Positions 7,884 through 15,799 are shown, counted from the stretch's first letter. The stretch: DNA of 64,000 bases from CAZSLI01 sp964607705 (GCA_964607705.1 CAZSLI010000011.1:20304-84303), one strand, 5' to 3'. Notes: a model not told the origin generated them from the letters alone. Translations and numbers: made by a program.

Positions 7884-8645
7884 CTAGGCGGTCCTGCGGC
7901 GGTAGATCACCATGGCGACGCTGTAGGCCACCGCGAGCAGCCCGACACACCATGCAAGTGCGATCCAGATGTCCGAGCCCACCGGCTGTCCGGCGAGAAG
8001 GTTGCGGATGGCATCGACGATGGACGTCACGGGCTGGTTCTCGGCAAATACGCGCACGGGTCCCGGCATGGTCTCCGTGGGCACGAACGCCGAGCTGATG
8101 AACGGCAGGAAGATCAGCGGGTAGGAGAACGCGCTGGCGCCGTCCACGCTCTTGGCCGTAAGCCCCGGGATCACCGCAAGCCACGTCAGGGCGAGCGTGA
8201 ACAGGACCAGGATGCCCGTGACCGCGAGCCACGCGAGAACCCCCGCGCCCGACCGAAAGCCCATGATCAGCGCGACGACCACCACGACAGCGAGCGACAT
8301 GCTGATGGCGACCAACGAGGTCAGAACGTGCGCCCACAATACCGACGATCGGGCGATGGGCATCGAGTGGAACCGGTCGAAGATGCCGCTGTTCATGTCG
8401 AGGAACAGCCGGTAGGCCGTGTAGGAGACACCCGACGCCACGGTGATGAGCAGGATGCCGGGCAGCAGGTAGCCCACGTACGAATCCGAGCCGGTGTCGA
8501 TCGCGCCGCCGAAGACGAAGACGAACAGCAGCATGAACGCGATGGGCATGAGCGTCGTGGTGATGATCGTGTCCATGCTCCGGGTGATGTGTCGCAACGA
8601 CCGCCCCGTAAGGACCACGGTATCGCCGAAGAAGTGGTTGGTCAT
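7884..8645 (-). CDS. drrB: ABC-2 type exporter permease (DrrB-like)
   Basis: A 253-residue integral membrane protein with about six membrane segments, of the ABC-2/DrrB family. Signatures are an N-terminal cytoplasmic helix (GRSLRHITRSMDTIITT), LLPGILLITVASGVSYTA, and the C-terminal conserved loop FAENQPVTSIVDAIRNLL. It should form the channel of a drug or lipid exporter with the ATPase encoded just upstream; the 4-bp ATGA overlap implies translational coupling. Last gene of the PadR-controlled operon. The substrate is unknown; the symbol is by family only. Confidence 0.9.
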   Translation of the reverse strand: MTNHFFGDTVVLTGRSLRHITRSMDTIITTTLMPIAFMLLFVFVFGGAIDTGSDSYVGYLLPGILLITVASGVSYTAYRLFLDMNSGIFDRFHSMPIARSSVLWAHVLTSLVAISMSLAVVVVVALIMGFRSGAGVLAWLAVTGILVLFTLALTWLAVIPGLTAKSVDGASAFSYPLIFLPFISSAFVPTETMPGPVRVFAENQPVTSIVDAIRNLLAGQPVGSDIWIALAWCVGLLAVAYSVAMVIYRRRTA

Positions 8646-9487
8646 CGTGATTCCTCGCTCTTGCCGAGCGCATGTCGAGCGCTGGTGTCGGTATCGTCAT
8701 CGGTGACGATCGCCAGGAAGACGTCCTCGAGTGTCGGCTGCTTTTCGACGTACTCGATCTTGGCGGGCGGAAGCAGTCGCTTCAGCTCGGCGAGGGTGCC
8801 GTTCACGATGATGCGCCCGCCGTGGAGGATGGCGATCCGTGAGGCGAGCTGCTCGGCCTCATCGAGGTCCTGAGTCGTGAGCAACACCGTCGTGCCGCGC
8901 TCTGCCAGCTCCTTGACCGTCCGCCAGACCTCGATGCGCGCCTGGGGATCGAGTCCCGTCGTCGGTTCGTCCAGAAAGATCACCGGCGGATCGCCGATGA
9001 GACTCATCGCGATGTCGACACGCCGCCGCATGCCGCCCGAATAGGTGGCCACCTTACGGCTCGCGGCATCGGTGAGCTCGAAGCGGTCGAGCAGTTCATC
9101 GGCGATGCGCCGGGGGTACTCGAGATGCCGCAGGCGACCGACCATCACGAGGTTCTCGCGGCCGGTCAGCACCTCGTCGACTGCGGCGAACTGCCCGGTG
9201 AGGCTGATGGATTGCCGTACGTCGACCGCTTGCGAGCCGACGTCGAAGCCGTGCACGCGAGCGGTGCCGGCATCTGCCTTCAGCAGGGTGCACAGTATGT
9301 TGACGACGGTGGTCTTTCCGGCGCCATTCGAGCCGAGGAGGGCGAAGATGCTGCCACGCTCGACGTCGAAGTCGACTCCGCGCAGCACCTGCAGATCACC
9401 GTACGACTTCTCCAGGCCACGTACGTGGATCTCGGCGGCGTCTGTGTGCGCAGACATCGTCTGAGTATCGGTCGCCATCGGCTTCAC
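8642..9487 (-). CDS. drrA: ABC transporter ATP-binding protein (DrrA-like)
   Basis: A 281-residue ABC ATPase of the daunorubicin-resistance DrrA type. Walker A GSNGAGKTT is at 52-60, the signature SGGMRRR at 150-156, Walker B IFLDEPTTGLDPQAR near 168-182, and the switch His in VLLTTQDLDEAEQLA. The C-terminal extension (PTLEDVFLAIV) is the DrrA regulatory tail. It powers export with the DrrB-like permease. The GTG start at 9487 overlaps the stop of the DUF1048 gene by 4 bp. This looks like a regulated drug exporter; specificity is not inferable. Confidence 0.95.
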   Translation of the reverse strand: MKPMATDTQTMSAHTDAAEIHVRGLEKSYGDLQVLRGVDFDVERGSIFALLGSNGAGKTTVVNILCTLLKADAGTARVHGFDVGSQAVDVRQSISLTGQFAAVDEVLTGRENLVMVGRLRHLEYPRRIADELLDRFELTDAASRKVATYSGGMRRRVDIAMSLIGDPPVIFLDEPTTGLDPQARIEVWRTVKELAERGTTVLLTTQDLDEAEQLASRIAILHGGRIIVNGTLAELKRLLPPAKIEYVEKQPTLEDVFLAIVTDDDTDTSARHALGKSEESR

Positions 9488-9849
9488 GCTCGATCGCCCG
9501 CTGCCTTGTTGATCGCGCTCGTGAGCCGCGCGCGTTCCTTGTCGATGTAGCCGCCCTTCTTGTAGTTGCGCGCCAGCTCCTCCACGAACTCCACCGGGTC
9601 CTCGCCGACGATGTCGCGGATCGGCGTTCCGTCCGCTGCCGCCTGCTCGAACAGGTCGGCGACATCCTCAAAGAGTGAGGCCGCGCTGTCCGCCTCGAGA
9701 GACCCAAAGAACATCAGGTACCGCTCGATCGCCTCGACAGCATCGCGATAGTCCGGGGGGAGCTGTCTCACACGCGCCTTGTAGGCACGCCAGCGCTTCT
9801 TGTCGCCGATCACCTTTGAGATGAGCCCGCCCTTGCCTGTGTCGGACAA
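9484..9849 (-). CDS. DUF1048 family protein
   Basis: A 121-residue, mostly helical DUF1048 protein, a family typically encoded beside PadR regulators and ABC exporters. Phrases seen are GDKKRWRAYKARVRQLP, VEAIERYLMFFG, and GTPIRDIVGEDPVEFVEELARNY in the second half. The function is unknown; the fixed genetic context suggests a role with the exporter or its regulator. It starts 2 bp after the PadR gene ends and overlaps drrA by 4 bp, so the four genes form one operon. Confidence 0.9.
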   Translation of the reverse strand: MSDTGKGGLISKVIGDKKRWRAYKARVRQLPPDYRDAVEAIERYLMFFGSLEADSAASLFEDVADLFEQAAADGTPIRDIVGEDPVEFVEELARNYKKGGYIDKERARLTSAINKAAGDRA

Positions 9850-9851
9850 TG

Positions 9852-10187
9852 CTATGCGCCTCCTTGGTAGAGTCGTTCAAGTCGTTCCGCGAGGAAGCTC
9901 CACGTCTTCCAGAACTCGTCGAGATACTCTTGGCCCTGCGAATTGAGCGTGTAGACCTTGCGCGGGGGACCCTTCTCGGAGGGGTGCTTCTCCACGTCCA
10001 CGAGCCCGCGCTGCTCGATCCGGACGAGGAGCGCGTATACGGTTCCCTCGGCGGTCTCGCTGAAGCCCATCTGACGCAATCGCGCCGTGATCTCGTAGCC
10101 ATACGCGGGGCGTCCCGAGAGAAGTGCCAGGACGACTCCCTCAAGCGTTCCCTTGAGCATCTCGGTCATCTGCTTGCCCACCGGCAT
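9852..10187 (-). CDS. PadR family transcriptional repressor
   Basis: About 111 residues: a PadR winged-helix repressor of the short (subfamily-2) type. LKGTLEGVVLALLSGRPAYGYEI forms helix 1-2, GTVYALLVRIEQRGLV is the recognition helix, and PPRKVYTLNSQGQEYL is the wing. Such proteins repress exporter operons and release DNA on binding drugs. First gene of the drrAB operon; a palindrome 21 bp upstream is the likely operator. The start may be ATG 10187 or ATG 10166; the latter has GGTGGG 7 nt upstream. Confidence 0.93.
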   Translation of the reverse strand: MPVGKQMTEMLKGTLEGVVLALLSGRPAYGYEITARLRQMGFSETAEGTVYALLVRIEQRGLVDVEKHPSEKGPPRKVYTLNSQGQEYLDEFWKTWSFLAERLERLYQGGA

Positions 10188-10207
10188 CACCTTTACTACT
10201 GAGCGAC

Positions 10208-10227
10208 ACTAGGTACGCGTACATAGT
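10208..10227. promoter_or_regulatory. Candidate PadR operator (20-bp palindrome)
   Basis: ACTAGGTACGCGTACATAGT, an inverted repeat with a single mismatched pair and a perfect 10-bp core (GTACGCGTAC). On the minus strand it follows TACTAT, a possible -10, and precedes the padR start by about 20 nt. Position and symmetry fit autorepression of padR-DUF1048-drrA-drrB. Confidence 0.6.
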
Positions 10228-10367
10228 ATCACAGAGTAGCGGGGGCCGTCGCAGGGTTCCTCGGCGGGGAACACTGGTGTCATAGGGGCACTTGCGGAGC
10301 CGTCGGCCACTGCGGGTCGGTGCGTCGTGCAGGTATGCTGACGGTTGGTCCGAACCTAGGGGGCGGC

Positions 10368-10940
10368 GTGGGCAAGCTCATCTACTCGATGATCCAGTCA
10401 CTCGACGGCTACGTCGCCGATGAATCCGGTGGTTTCGGCTGGGCCGAGCCGGACCGTGCAGTGCACACGTTCATCAATCAGCTCGAGCGTTCGATCGGCA
10501 CCTACCTGTACGGTCGCCGCATGTACGAGGTCATGGCGGTCTGGGAGGACATGAGCGCGTTTGGTCCGCTTCCGGACTACATCCGGGAGTACCAGACCAT
10601 CTGGCGGGCCGCCTCAAAGGTCGTCTACTCGACCACCTTGGACGAGACGTCTACCGAGCACACTCACCTCGAACGCGTATTCGAGCCGGCGGAGATCCGC
10701 CGCATGAAGGACGAGTGCGCCGGCGACATATCGATCGCCGGCCCCACGCTGGCCGCGGGAGCCATTCGCGCCGGGCTCGTGGACGAGATCGGGCTCTTCG
10801 TCGCGCCGGCCATCGTCGGAGGCGGCCTCCCGACTCTGCCCGAGGGCGTCGAAGTCGATCTTGCTCTGCTCGAGGAGCGGCGGTTCGAGAATGGCATGGT
10901 GTACCTGCACTACAGCGTAGGCGAGAAGGCGACGCGATGA
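10368..10940 (+). CDS. Dihydrofolate reductase family (RibD C-terminal-like) protein
   Basis: A 190-residue protein of the RibD-C/DHFR-like reductase family (E. coli YyaP/B. subtilis YwjB style). Features are IYSMIQSLDGYVAD at the N-terminus, TYLYGRRMYEVM, and GDISIAGPTLAAGAIRAGLVDEI for the NADPH-binding and dimer part. True folate activity is doubtful for this family; the substrate is unknown. The GTG start has AGGGGG 4 nt upstream. It overlaps the next gene by 4 bp (ATGA), opening a compact four-gene cluster. A second family member is at 28689-29222. Confidence 0.85.
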   Translation: MGKLIYSMIQSLDGYVADESGGFGWAEPDRAVHTFINQLERSIGTYLYGRRMYEVMAVWEDMSAFGPLPDYIREYQTIWRAASKVVYSTTLDETSTEHTHLERVFEPAEIRRMKDECAGDISIAGPTLAAGAIRAGLVDEIGLFVAPAIVGGGLPTLPEGVEVDLALLEERRFENGMVYLHYSVGEKATR

Positions 10941-11452
10941 TCCTCCCCAAGGCGCGCGACCCGCGCTTCATCACCATCCGACGAGGCGGCAGCCTCACCG
11001 ATGAGGATCACCGGCTTCTCGCGCTATGGGCCGCAACCTGCGCCGAGCACGTTCTCGGGCTCTTCGAGTCCGAGCGACCCGACGATCCTCGGCCTCGGCA
11101 GGCTATCGAGCTGGCTCGCGCGTGGGTGCGCGGCGACGTGCCGATGATGCAGTCGCGCACCGGCGCAGGCAAGGCGAACGCGGCCGCGCGCGACCTCAAG
11201 GGGGCGCCCCGGCATGCAGCCTACGCCGCGGCTCAGGCTGCTGCCGTCGCGCACGTCGCCGCCCACGAGCTCGGTGCCGCCGCCTACGCGATCAAGGCCG
11301 TACGCGCCGCCGCGCCCAGGGATGCCGCCGAGGAAGCCGGGCGCGCCGAGTGCCGGTGGCAGCGCGGGCAGCTGCCGGAGCCGATCCGCGAACTCGTCCT
11401 GGACGACCAGCGCCTGCGCAACAGCATCTGCTGGTTCGCCTTCGACTGCTGA
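10937..11452 (+). CDS. Imm-5-like putative immunity protein
   Basis: A 171-residue protein matching the Imm-5 pattern: DHRLLALWAATCAEHVLGLFE, then PRPRQAIELARAWVRGD, an alanine-rich helix (AAYAAAQAAAVAHVAAHELGAAAYA), and a C-terminal basic/aromatic tail. Imm-5 was named bioinformatically as an immunity protein of polymorphic toxins; direct proof is scarce, and many copies lie away from toxins. No toxin gene is visible here. It overlaps both neighbours by 1-4 bp, so it is translated with a DHFR-like and an ICMT-like protein. Confidence 0.75.
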   Translation: MILPKARDPRFITIRRGGSLTDEDHRLLALWAATCAEHVLGLFESERPDDPRPRQAIELARAWVRGDVPMMQSRTGAGKANAAARDLKGAPRHAAYAAAQAAAVAHVAAHELGAAAYAIKAVRAAAPRDAAEEAGRAECRWQRGQLPEPIRELVLDDQRLRNSICWFAFDC

Positions 11453-11913
11453 TGTCACGCCTCGAGCTCAAGATCCCGCCAGACGTGATCTGGGTGGTCG
11501 TCGCCGTACTCATGTGGCTTGTCTCGGCGATCGCGCGCTCCGTCGCGCTGCCCGGGCTCGTGCGCTGGATCCTCGCGGCGGGTTTCGCCGCCGCGGGTGT
11601 AGTACTGATAGTGCGCGCACGCATGGAGCTGGCGCGTGCCGGCACCACGTGGCTGCCGGCAAGGCCGGAACGCACGACAGGTCTCGTTACGACCGGCGTC
11701 TTCGGCATCACTCGGAATCCGATCTATGTGGGGATGTGGCTCGTGCTTGTCGGCTGGGCGGTGTTCCTCACCTCGCCGCTCGCCCTCGCGCTGTCCACGC
11801 TGCTGCCGCTCTATCTCACGCGGTTCCAGGTGATCCCGGAGGAGCGCGCGCTGGAGAGTGCGATGGGAGACGGATACCGTGAGTACGCACACCACGTGCG
11901 TCGGTGGCTCTGA
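11452..11913 (+). CDS. Isoprenylcysteine carboxyl methyltransferase-like (ICMT/PEMT) membrane protein
   Basis: A 153-residue integral membrane protein with the ICMT/phospholipid methyltransferase pattern: several membrane segments, then GVFGITRNPIYVGMWL (the RHPxY-like SAM-binding region) and the C-terminal EERALESAMGDGYREYAHHVRRW, typical of the family end. The predicted role is SAM-dependent methylation of a lipid or small hydrophobic thiol/acid; the substrate is unknown. The ATG overlaps the upstream stop by one base (TGATG). Its end overlaps the open frame of the next gene, but the chosen start there lies 20 bp downstream. Confidence 0.88.
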   Translation: MSRLELKIPPDVIWVVVAVLMWLVSAIARSVALPGLVRWILAAGFAAAGVVLIVRARMELARAGTTWLPARPERTTGLVTTGVFGITRNPIYVGMWLVLVGWAVFLTSPLALALSTLLPLYLTRFQVIPEERALESAMGDGYREYAHHVRRWL

Positions 11914-11933
11914 CGGCAGGGGAGGTCCGCGGC

Positions 11934-12458
11934 ATGCACGACGATGGCAAACGCCCCAAGCTGGTGGTCGTCTCCGACCTGATGCAGGAACACTACGAGT
12001 ACGTACTGCTCGAGCCGCAGGGTAGCGCTTTCGACCCTCGTTTCGAGCCGGAGCTCACGCCCGAGGAGATGCTGCGGCTCGGTGTCTTCGGCGGCAAGTA
12101 CATGACCGACTGCCGCGACGAGTTCCCGGACTCCTGGTTCGCCGAGGCCAAGCTCTGCCACGAGCGGCACGTTCCCGAGCTCAACTACTTCGGCGTCAAC
12201 GCGAGCCTCCCGCTGGCCGAGTGGCGTCGCCGAGGATGGATCCACCCCGACGACCCGCGCGGCTGGTTCCAGTGGTACTGCCGGTATTGGATGGGTCGGC
12301 GGCTGCCCGGCGAGGACGAGCGCCAGATCGGGCGCTGGCGGGCATTCCGCCGTCACGCCGGGCAAGTGCGGGCACACTGCCTGCCCGGTGACGAGGGCTG
12401 CCGCCCGAAGCAGCGCCAGGCCCTGCTCAACTGGGCGTACGACAGCCGCAGACTCTAG
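11934..12458 (+). CDS. Conserved hypothetical protein rich in aromatic and basic residues
   Basis: A 174-residue soluble protein with no family I can name with confidence. Its second half is unusual: GWIHPDDPRGWFQWYCRYWMGRR followed by RQIGRWRAFRRHAGQV, dense in Trp, Tyr and Arg, ending KQRQALLNWAYDSRRL. The first half has KYMTDCRDEFPDSWF. The pattern resembles a nucleic-acid or small-ligand binder, but that is speculation. The ATG at 11934 has GGGGAGG 8 nt upstream. Last gene of the DHFR-like/Imm-5/ICMT cluster. Confidence 0.7.
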   Translation: MHDDGKRPKLVVVSDLMQEHYEYVLLEPQGSAFDPRFEPELTPEEMLRLGVFGGKYMTDCRDEFPDSWFAEAKLCHERHVPELNYFGVNASLPLAEWRRRGWIHPDDPRGWFQWYCRYWMGRRLPGEDERQIGRWRAFRRHAGQVRAHCLPGDEGCRPKQRQALLNWAYDSRRL

Positions 12459-12582
12459 CGCGGCGGGCTCTCGAGCGCATGGCGGGCGGCTCACGCGGTG
12501 TCGTAACCGCGAGGTAGACTGAAACCACGCCGCGAATGCCGCTGCACACCCTTCTTACGCGCTCAGGGAGGAACTGCTCCAC

Positions 12583-13080
12583 GTGGATATCCGCACGGTC
12601 ACCGAGGCAGATGCGCCTGCTCTTTGCCGCTACGCCGCGGCACTCTTCGCCGAGAACCTGCCGGGCATCTTCAAGCGGCCCACACCCACGCTCGAGGAGG
12701 AACTCGAGTTCATCCGCGCCCACACGGACGCCCCTAACGCAACGATGTTGGTCGCCGAGGACGACGGCGTGATCGTCGGCATGATCGGTTTCGTCGGCGG
12801 GACTCTGGACGAGGAGCGGCACGCCGGCACGTTCGGTGTCTCCGTCGCAAGCAGCCGCCGGGGTTCAGGCGTCGGCACGGCGCTCATCGAGGCGCTCATC
12901 GCGTGGGCTCCGAGCGCGGGCGTGACGCGCATCCAGGCGTGGGCCTGGGCGAACAACCCGCGCGCGATCGAGCTTTACGAGCGCATCGGGTTCGAACGCG
13001 AGGGCGTGTGCAGGCGAGCCGTCATCTCGGACGGCGAGGCGGTCGATGTCGTCCTCCTGGCCCGACTGCTGCCGGAGTAG
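12583..13080 (+). CDS. GNAT family N-acetyltransferase
   Basis: A 165-residue GNAT with the acetyl-CoA loop RRGSGVGTA at 92-100, after FGVSVASS. ARAIELYERIGFEREGV-type residues (NNPRAIELYERIGFERE) are in the C-terminal half, as in RimI/YhhY-like acetyltransferases. Substrate unknown. The GTG start at 12583 has AGGGAGGA about 10 nt upstream. The next gene starts 3 bp after its stop, suggesting a two- or three-gene operon with the repeat protein and the ASCH protein. Confidence 0.9.
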   Translation: MDIRTVTEADAPALCRYAAALFAENLPGIFKRPTPTLEEELEFIRAHTDAPNATMLVAEDDGVIVGMIGFVGGTLDEERHAGTFGVSVASSRRGSGVGTALIEALIAWAPSAGVTRIQAWAWANNPRAIELYERIGFEREGVCRRAVISDGEAVDVVLLARLLPE

Positions 13081-13083
13081 GCG

Positions 13084-13485
13084 ATGACACCGGACTACAC
13101 CGCCGATGAAGTGCGTGAAGCGCTCGCGCCGATCGCCTCGCTGCTCGGCAAGTCCGAGAAGGCGCAGCGCAACCTGAAGCCGGGAACCTGGCAACACACC
13201 ATGCTCGCCGAGAACATCCGGGCCTTGCGACTCGCGTCTGCACTCATGTCCGAGGACGCGGATGCATCGCGCACAGGGACCCCGGCCGAGCTCGAAGACG
13301 CGGTCAGGGCGATCGCCTCCATGGCCACCCGTACTGAGGCCAGTCAGGCCAAGTTCGAGCCGGGGACCTCGCAGCACAGCCTGCAGCGCAACCGGCTGAA
13401 AGCGCTGCGGATCGCCGAGGCATACGCTCGGGCAGCCATTGACGCTGGGCGCGGCGACGCAACAGACCACACCGACGAAGGTTGA
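13084..13485 (+). CDS. Small helical protein with internal duplication, unknown
   Basis: A 133-residue protein made of two copies of a roughly 47-residue helical unit. Copy 1 (about 9-55) contains LAPIASLLGKSEKAQ, KPGTWQHTML, and NIRALRLASAL. Copy 2 (about 69-115) contains VRAIASMATRTEASQ, EPGTSQHSLQ, and RLKALRIAEAY. The shared core is A-IAS-x(5)-EA-Q-(K/E)PGT-QH-x(5)-N-(I/R)-(R/K)ALR-A. No family is recognised. It lies between a GNAT gene (3 bp) and an ASCH gene (10 bp) and is probably co-transcribed. Confidence 0.75.
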   Translation: MTPDYTADEVREALAPIASLLGKSEKAQRNLKPGTWQHTMLAENIRALRLASALMSEDADASRTGTPAELEDAVRAIASMATRTEASQAKFEPGTSQHSLQRNRLKALRIAEAYARAAIDAGRGDATDHTDEG

Positions 13486-13495
13486 GGTAATCACA

Positions 13496-13987
13496 TTGTC
13501 AGACTCGGCAGCTGCACTCTGGAGCGAGTTCCTCAGCTCGGGATCGCATGAGGCCTGCGAGGCTACGTCGGCGACGTACTCGGCGTGGCAGTTCGGTTAC
13601 GGCGTAGACCAGGGGAACCGCTTGCTGGCCTGCGTCATCGACGGCCCCAAGCGCGCGACCGCTGGTGCTCTGTGGGCGTATGAGGCCGAAGGCGAGGAGG
13701 TTCCTCGGCCCGGCGACTACAGCGTGCTGCTCGACGGACATGGTGTCGCTCGCTGCGTCATTCGCACCGCACAAGTCGAGATCGTGCCGTTCGACCAGGT
13801 CGATGCGCAGTTCGCCTTCGATGAAGGCGAGGGCGATCGGACGCTCGAATACTGGCGCGACGTGCACTGGACCTACTTCGTCCGCGAGCTCGAAGGCCTC
13901 GGACTCAAGGCCGCCGAGGACATGCCGGTTGTTTGCGAGCGCTTCGAGGTCGTCTACCCGCCGCTGGGCGCGGAGGCACGCGGGTAG
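13496..13987 (+). CDS. ASCH domain protein (YhfF-like)
   Basis: About 163 residues. The ASCH domain, a PUA-related beta-barrel thought to bind RNA, covers most of the protein: ALWSEFL, QFGYGVDQGNRLLACVIDGPKRATAGALWAYE, PGDYSVLLDGHGVARCVIRTAQVEIVPF, and the acidic/aromatic end GDRTLEYWRDVHWTYF. This order matches YhfF-like ASCH proteins, some of which have nucleotide-related amidohydrolase activity. The TTG at 13496 is favoured by GAGGT 7 nt upstream; the frame is open to 13439. It follows the repeat protein closely. Confidence 0.85.
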   Translation: MSDSAAALWSEFLSSGSHEACEATSATYSAWQFGYGVDQGNRLLACVIDGPKRATAGALWAYEAEGEEVPRPGDYSVLLDGHGVARCVIRTAQVEIVPFDQVDAQFAFDEGEGDRTLEYWRDVHWTYFVRELEGLGLKAAEDMPVVCERFEVVYPPLGAEARG

Positions 13988-14038
13988 CGTTCGCTGGGCA
14001 TCTATCCTTGCGGCACAGACGGGCATCGGGGGAGAAGC

Positions 14039-14539
14039 ATGGCTCCACAAGTGGGAAGTCTCGCGCAGAGTGCGATCGCCCTGGTGGGAATCTTCGCGAT
14101 CACGTTCGGCGCAGCGGCCGTCGGGGGATTGGCGTCGGTGAGAGCGGCCTCGTTCTACGCGTCCCTCGACCAACCCTCCTGGTCGCCTCCCGCATCGTTG
14201 TTCGGCCCGGTGTGGACCGTGCTCTACACGTTGATGGCTATCGCGGCGTACCTCGTCGTCGGTGCCGTCGGATGGAAGGCTGCGGCCTTGCCGTTAGCGG
14301 TCTACGTTGGGCAGTTGGCCCTGAATGCCCTGGGGACCTGGCTGTTCTTCGCATGGAAGCGCGGCGGGGCGGCGTTCATCGAGATCGTGGTTCTGGTACT
14401 GCTGATCGTCGTGAACATCGTGTTGTTCTGGCATATCAGCCCGCTTGCGGGAGCCCTGCTCATTCCCTACGTCGCTTGGGTGAGTTTCGCGACCTTGCTC
14501 ACCTGGACCTTGTGGCGGGCTAATCGGGGGATCCTGTAG
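14039..14539 (+). CDS. tspO: TspO/MBR family tryptophan-rich sensory protein
   Basis: A 166-residue membrane protein with five predicted helices and TspO signatures: FYASLDQPSWSPPASLFGPVWTVLYTLMAIAAYLV in helix 1-2, LNALGTWLFFAWKR in helix 3, and VAWVSFATLLTWTLWRANR at the C-terminus, the classic family end. TspO binds porphyrins and related ligands in stress responses. Length is typical. ATG start preceded by GGGGGAG. It is flanked by the ASCH gene and a convergent AlkD-like gene; no tetrapyrrole genes are adjacent. Confidence 0.95.
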   Translation: MAPQVGSLAQSAIALVGIFAITFGAAAVGGLASVRAASFYASLDQPSWSPPASLFGPVWTVLYTLMAIAAYLVVGAVGWKAAALPLAVYVGQLALNALGTWLFFAWKRGGAAFIEIVVLVLLIVVNIVLFWHISPLAGALLIPYVAWVSFATLLTWTLWRANRGIL

Positions 14540-14555
14540 CGCGGCGCGACCGCGT

Positions 14556-15269
14556 TCAGCAGCGAACCGCCCGACGCTTGAAACCGATGCGACCCTTGTC
14601 GGCCGCCTTGCGGATCTGCGCCGCGGCGCTGCCGAGAACCTTCTGCTCGCCATCCACGTCCACCGAGACGGGACCGATGTCCTCGGCGATCTGGAGCGCG
14701 TAGTCGTGCAGCGGCACGTAGGACACGCCGACCGCGACGATGAAGCCGTTCATCGCGCGCTTTACCCGAGCCGGCGCTTCGTGGATGGTGGCTGCGGCCC
14801 GGTCGAGCAGCTCCCTGATCTCGTCGAGCTCGAAGTAGTCGTCCTGCCGCCAGCCGAGCAACCACTCGAAGCACGCCCAACCTGCCGAGGCCCGGTTCTC
14901 GTCGGCGCTGCGCATCCACGCGGTGGCCAACGGTTGGGCGATGTCCGACTCCGCGAGGGTCACGGCTACAACGAAATCAGACAGCATCGACGTGTAGGCG
15001 CCGTCGATCCATCGCTCGAAGTGTGCCTCCGTCATGGCGCCGACATCGGCCACCATACCGGCGAGGTACCTGGCGTCGTAGTTGCCGGTGTCCCACAGCT
15101 CATCGGCGATCTGCTGGTTCACACCGATGCGCTTCTTGAGCGGCTTCATGGCGCCCGTCGCCACGCCGAAGAGCGGCTCGCGAACCCCGCGCGACAGGTA
15201 GCTCTTCTTGGTGTGCGCCGTGCCGAGCTGCTCAAGCTCGTGCATGATCGACTGAAGGTCCTCGGACAT
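14556..15269 (-). CDS. DNA alkylation repair (AlkD-like, HEAT-repeat) protein
   Basis: A 237-residue all-helical protein of the DNA alkylation repair/AlkD family, whose proven members are DNA glycosylases built from HEAT-like repeats. Family pattern: an N-terminal helix (LQSIMHELEQLGTAHTKKSYLSRGV), GVATGAMKPLKKRIGVNQQIADELW, YDARYLAGMVAD, then HFERWIDGA and a basic C-terminus (KGRIGFKRRAVRC). Several relatives outside the AlkC/AlkD core lack demonstrated glycosylase activity, so the enzyme role is inferred. It converges with tspO. Confidence 0.8.
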   Translation of the reverse strand: MSEDLQSIMHELEQLGTAHTKKSYLSRGVREPLFGVATGAMKPLKKRIGVNQQIADELWDTGNYDARYLAGMVADVGAMTEAHFERWIDGAYTSMLSDFVVAVTLAESDIAQPLATAWMRSADENRASAGWACFEWLLGWRQDDYFELDEIRELLDRAAATIHEAPARVKRAMNGFIVAVGVSYVPLHDYALQIAEDIGPVSVDVDGEQKVLGSAAAQIRKAADKGRIGFKRRAVRC

Positions 15270-15406
15270 GCATCCTCTTCCGTCGCGGTTCGTGGATACA
15301 CGCTAGTCTAATGCCCGCTGATGCCCCTGTGCGTCGCCCCCTATGCGGGTGGGCGGCTGGCGTATCCTTCAACCGTCCGACTTTCACCCACCGCTTCTGG
15401 AGCTGC

Positions 15407-15799
15407 ATGACGCTACGCGACGACCTCAAGGCGCGGGCGCGACGCCTGAACACGGAGGCGTATGCGCTATACCTCGCGGCGCGGCATCCGGACACACCTT
15501 GGTACGCGAAGGCGTTCGTGGCCGCAGTGGCCGCCTACGTCTTCAGTCCCATCGATCCGATACCCGACTTCATCCCCGTGATCGGCTACCTCGATGAGCT
15601 GGTGCTGGTCCCGATAGCCGTTGTCATCGCGATCCGTCTCGTGCCCGAGCACGTCATGGTCGAATCGCGCGTGAATGCCGAGGACGCCTTTCGTGACGGC
15701 AAGCCCGTGAGCCGGGCCGCGGCGGTCACGATCGTCGTAGTGTGGGTCGCTTTGGCGGTCCTTGGCGTCACCGTCATCGCACGATTGCTGCGGCGCTGA
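15407..15799 (+). CDS. YkvA family (DUF1232) membrane protein
   Basis: A 130-residue protein with the DUF1232 core: WYAKAFVAAVAAYVFSPIDPIPDFIPVIGYLDE, including the hallmark SPIDxIPDFIP, followed by a hydrophobic segment and a second membrane span near the C-terminus (AAAVTIVVVWVALAVLGVTVI). Function unknown; often a small membrane protein. The ATG at 15407 has GGAG 4 nt upstream. It diverges from the AlkD-like gene, with about 137 bp between the two starts and no clear promoter pair in it. Confidence 0.9.
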   Translation: MTLRDDLKARARRLNTEAYALYLAARHPDTPWYAKAFVAAVAAYVFSPIDPIPDFIPVIGYLDELVLVPIAVVIAIRLVPEHVMVESRVNAEDAFRDGKPVSRAAAVTIVVVWVALAVLGVTVIARLLRR

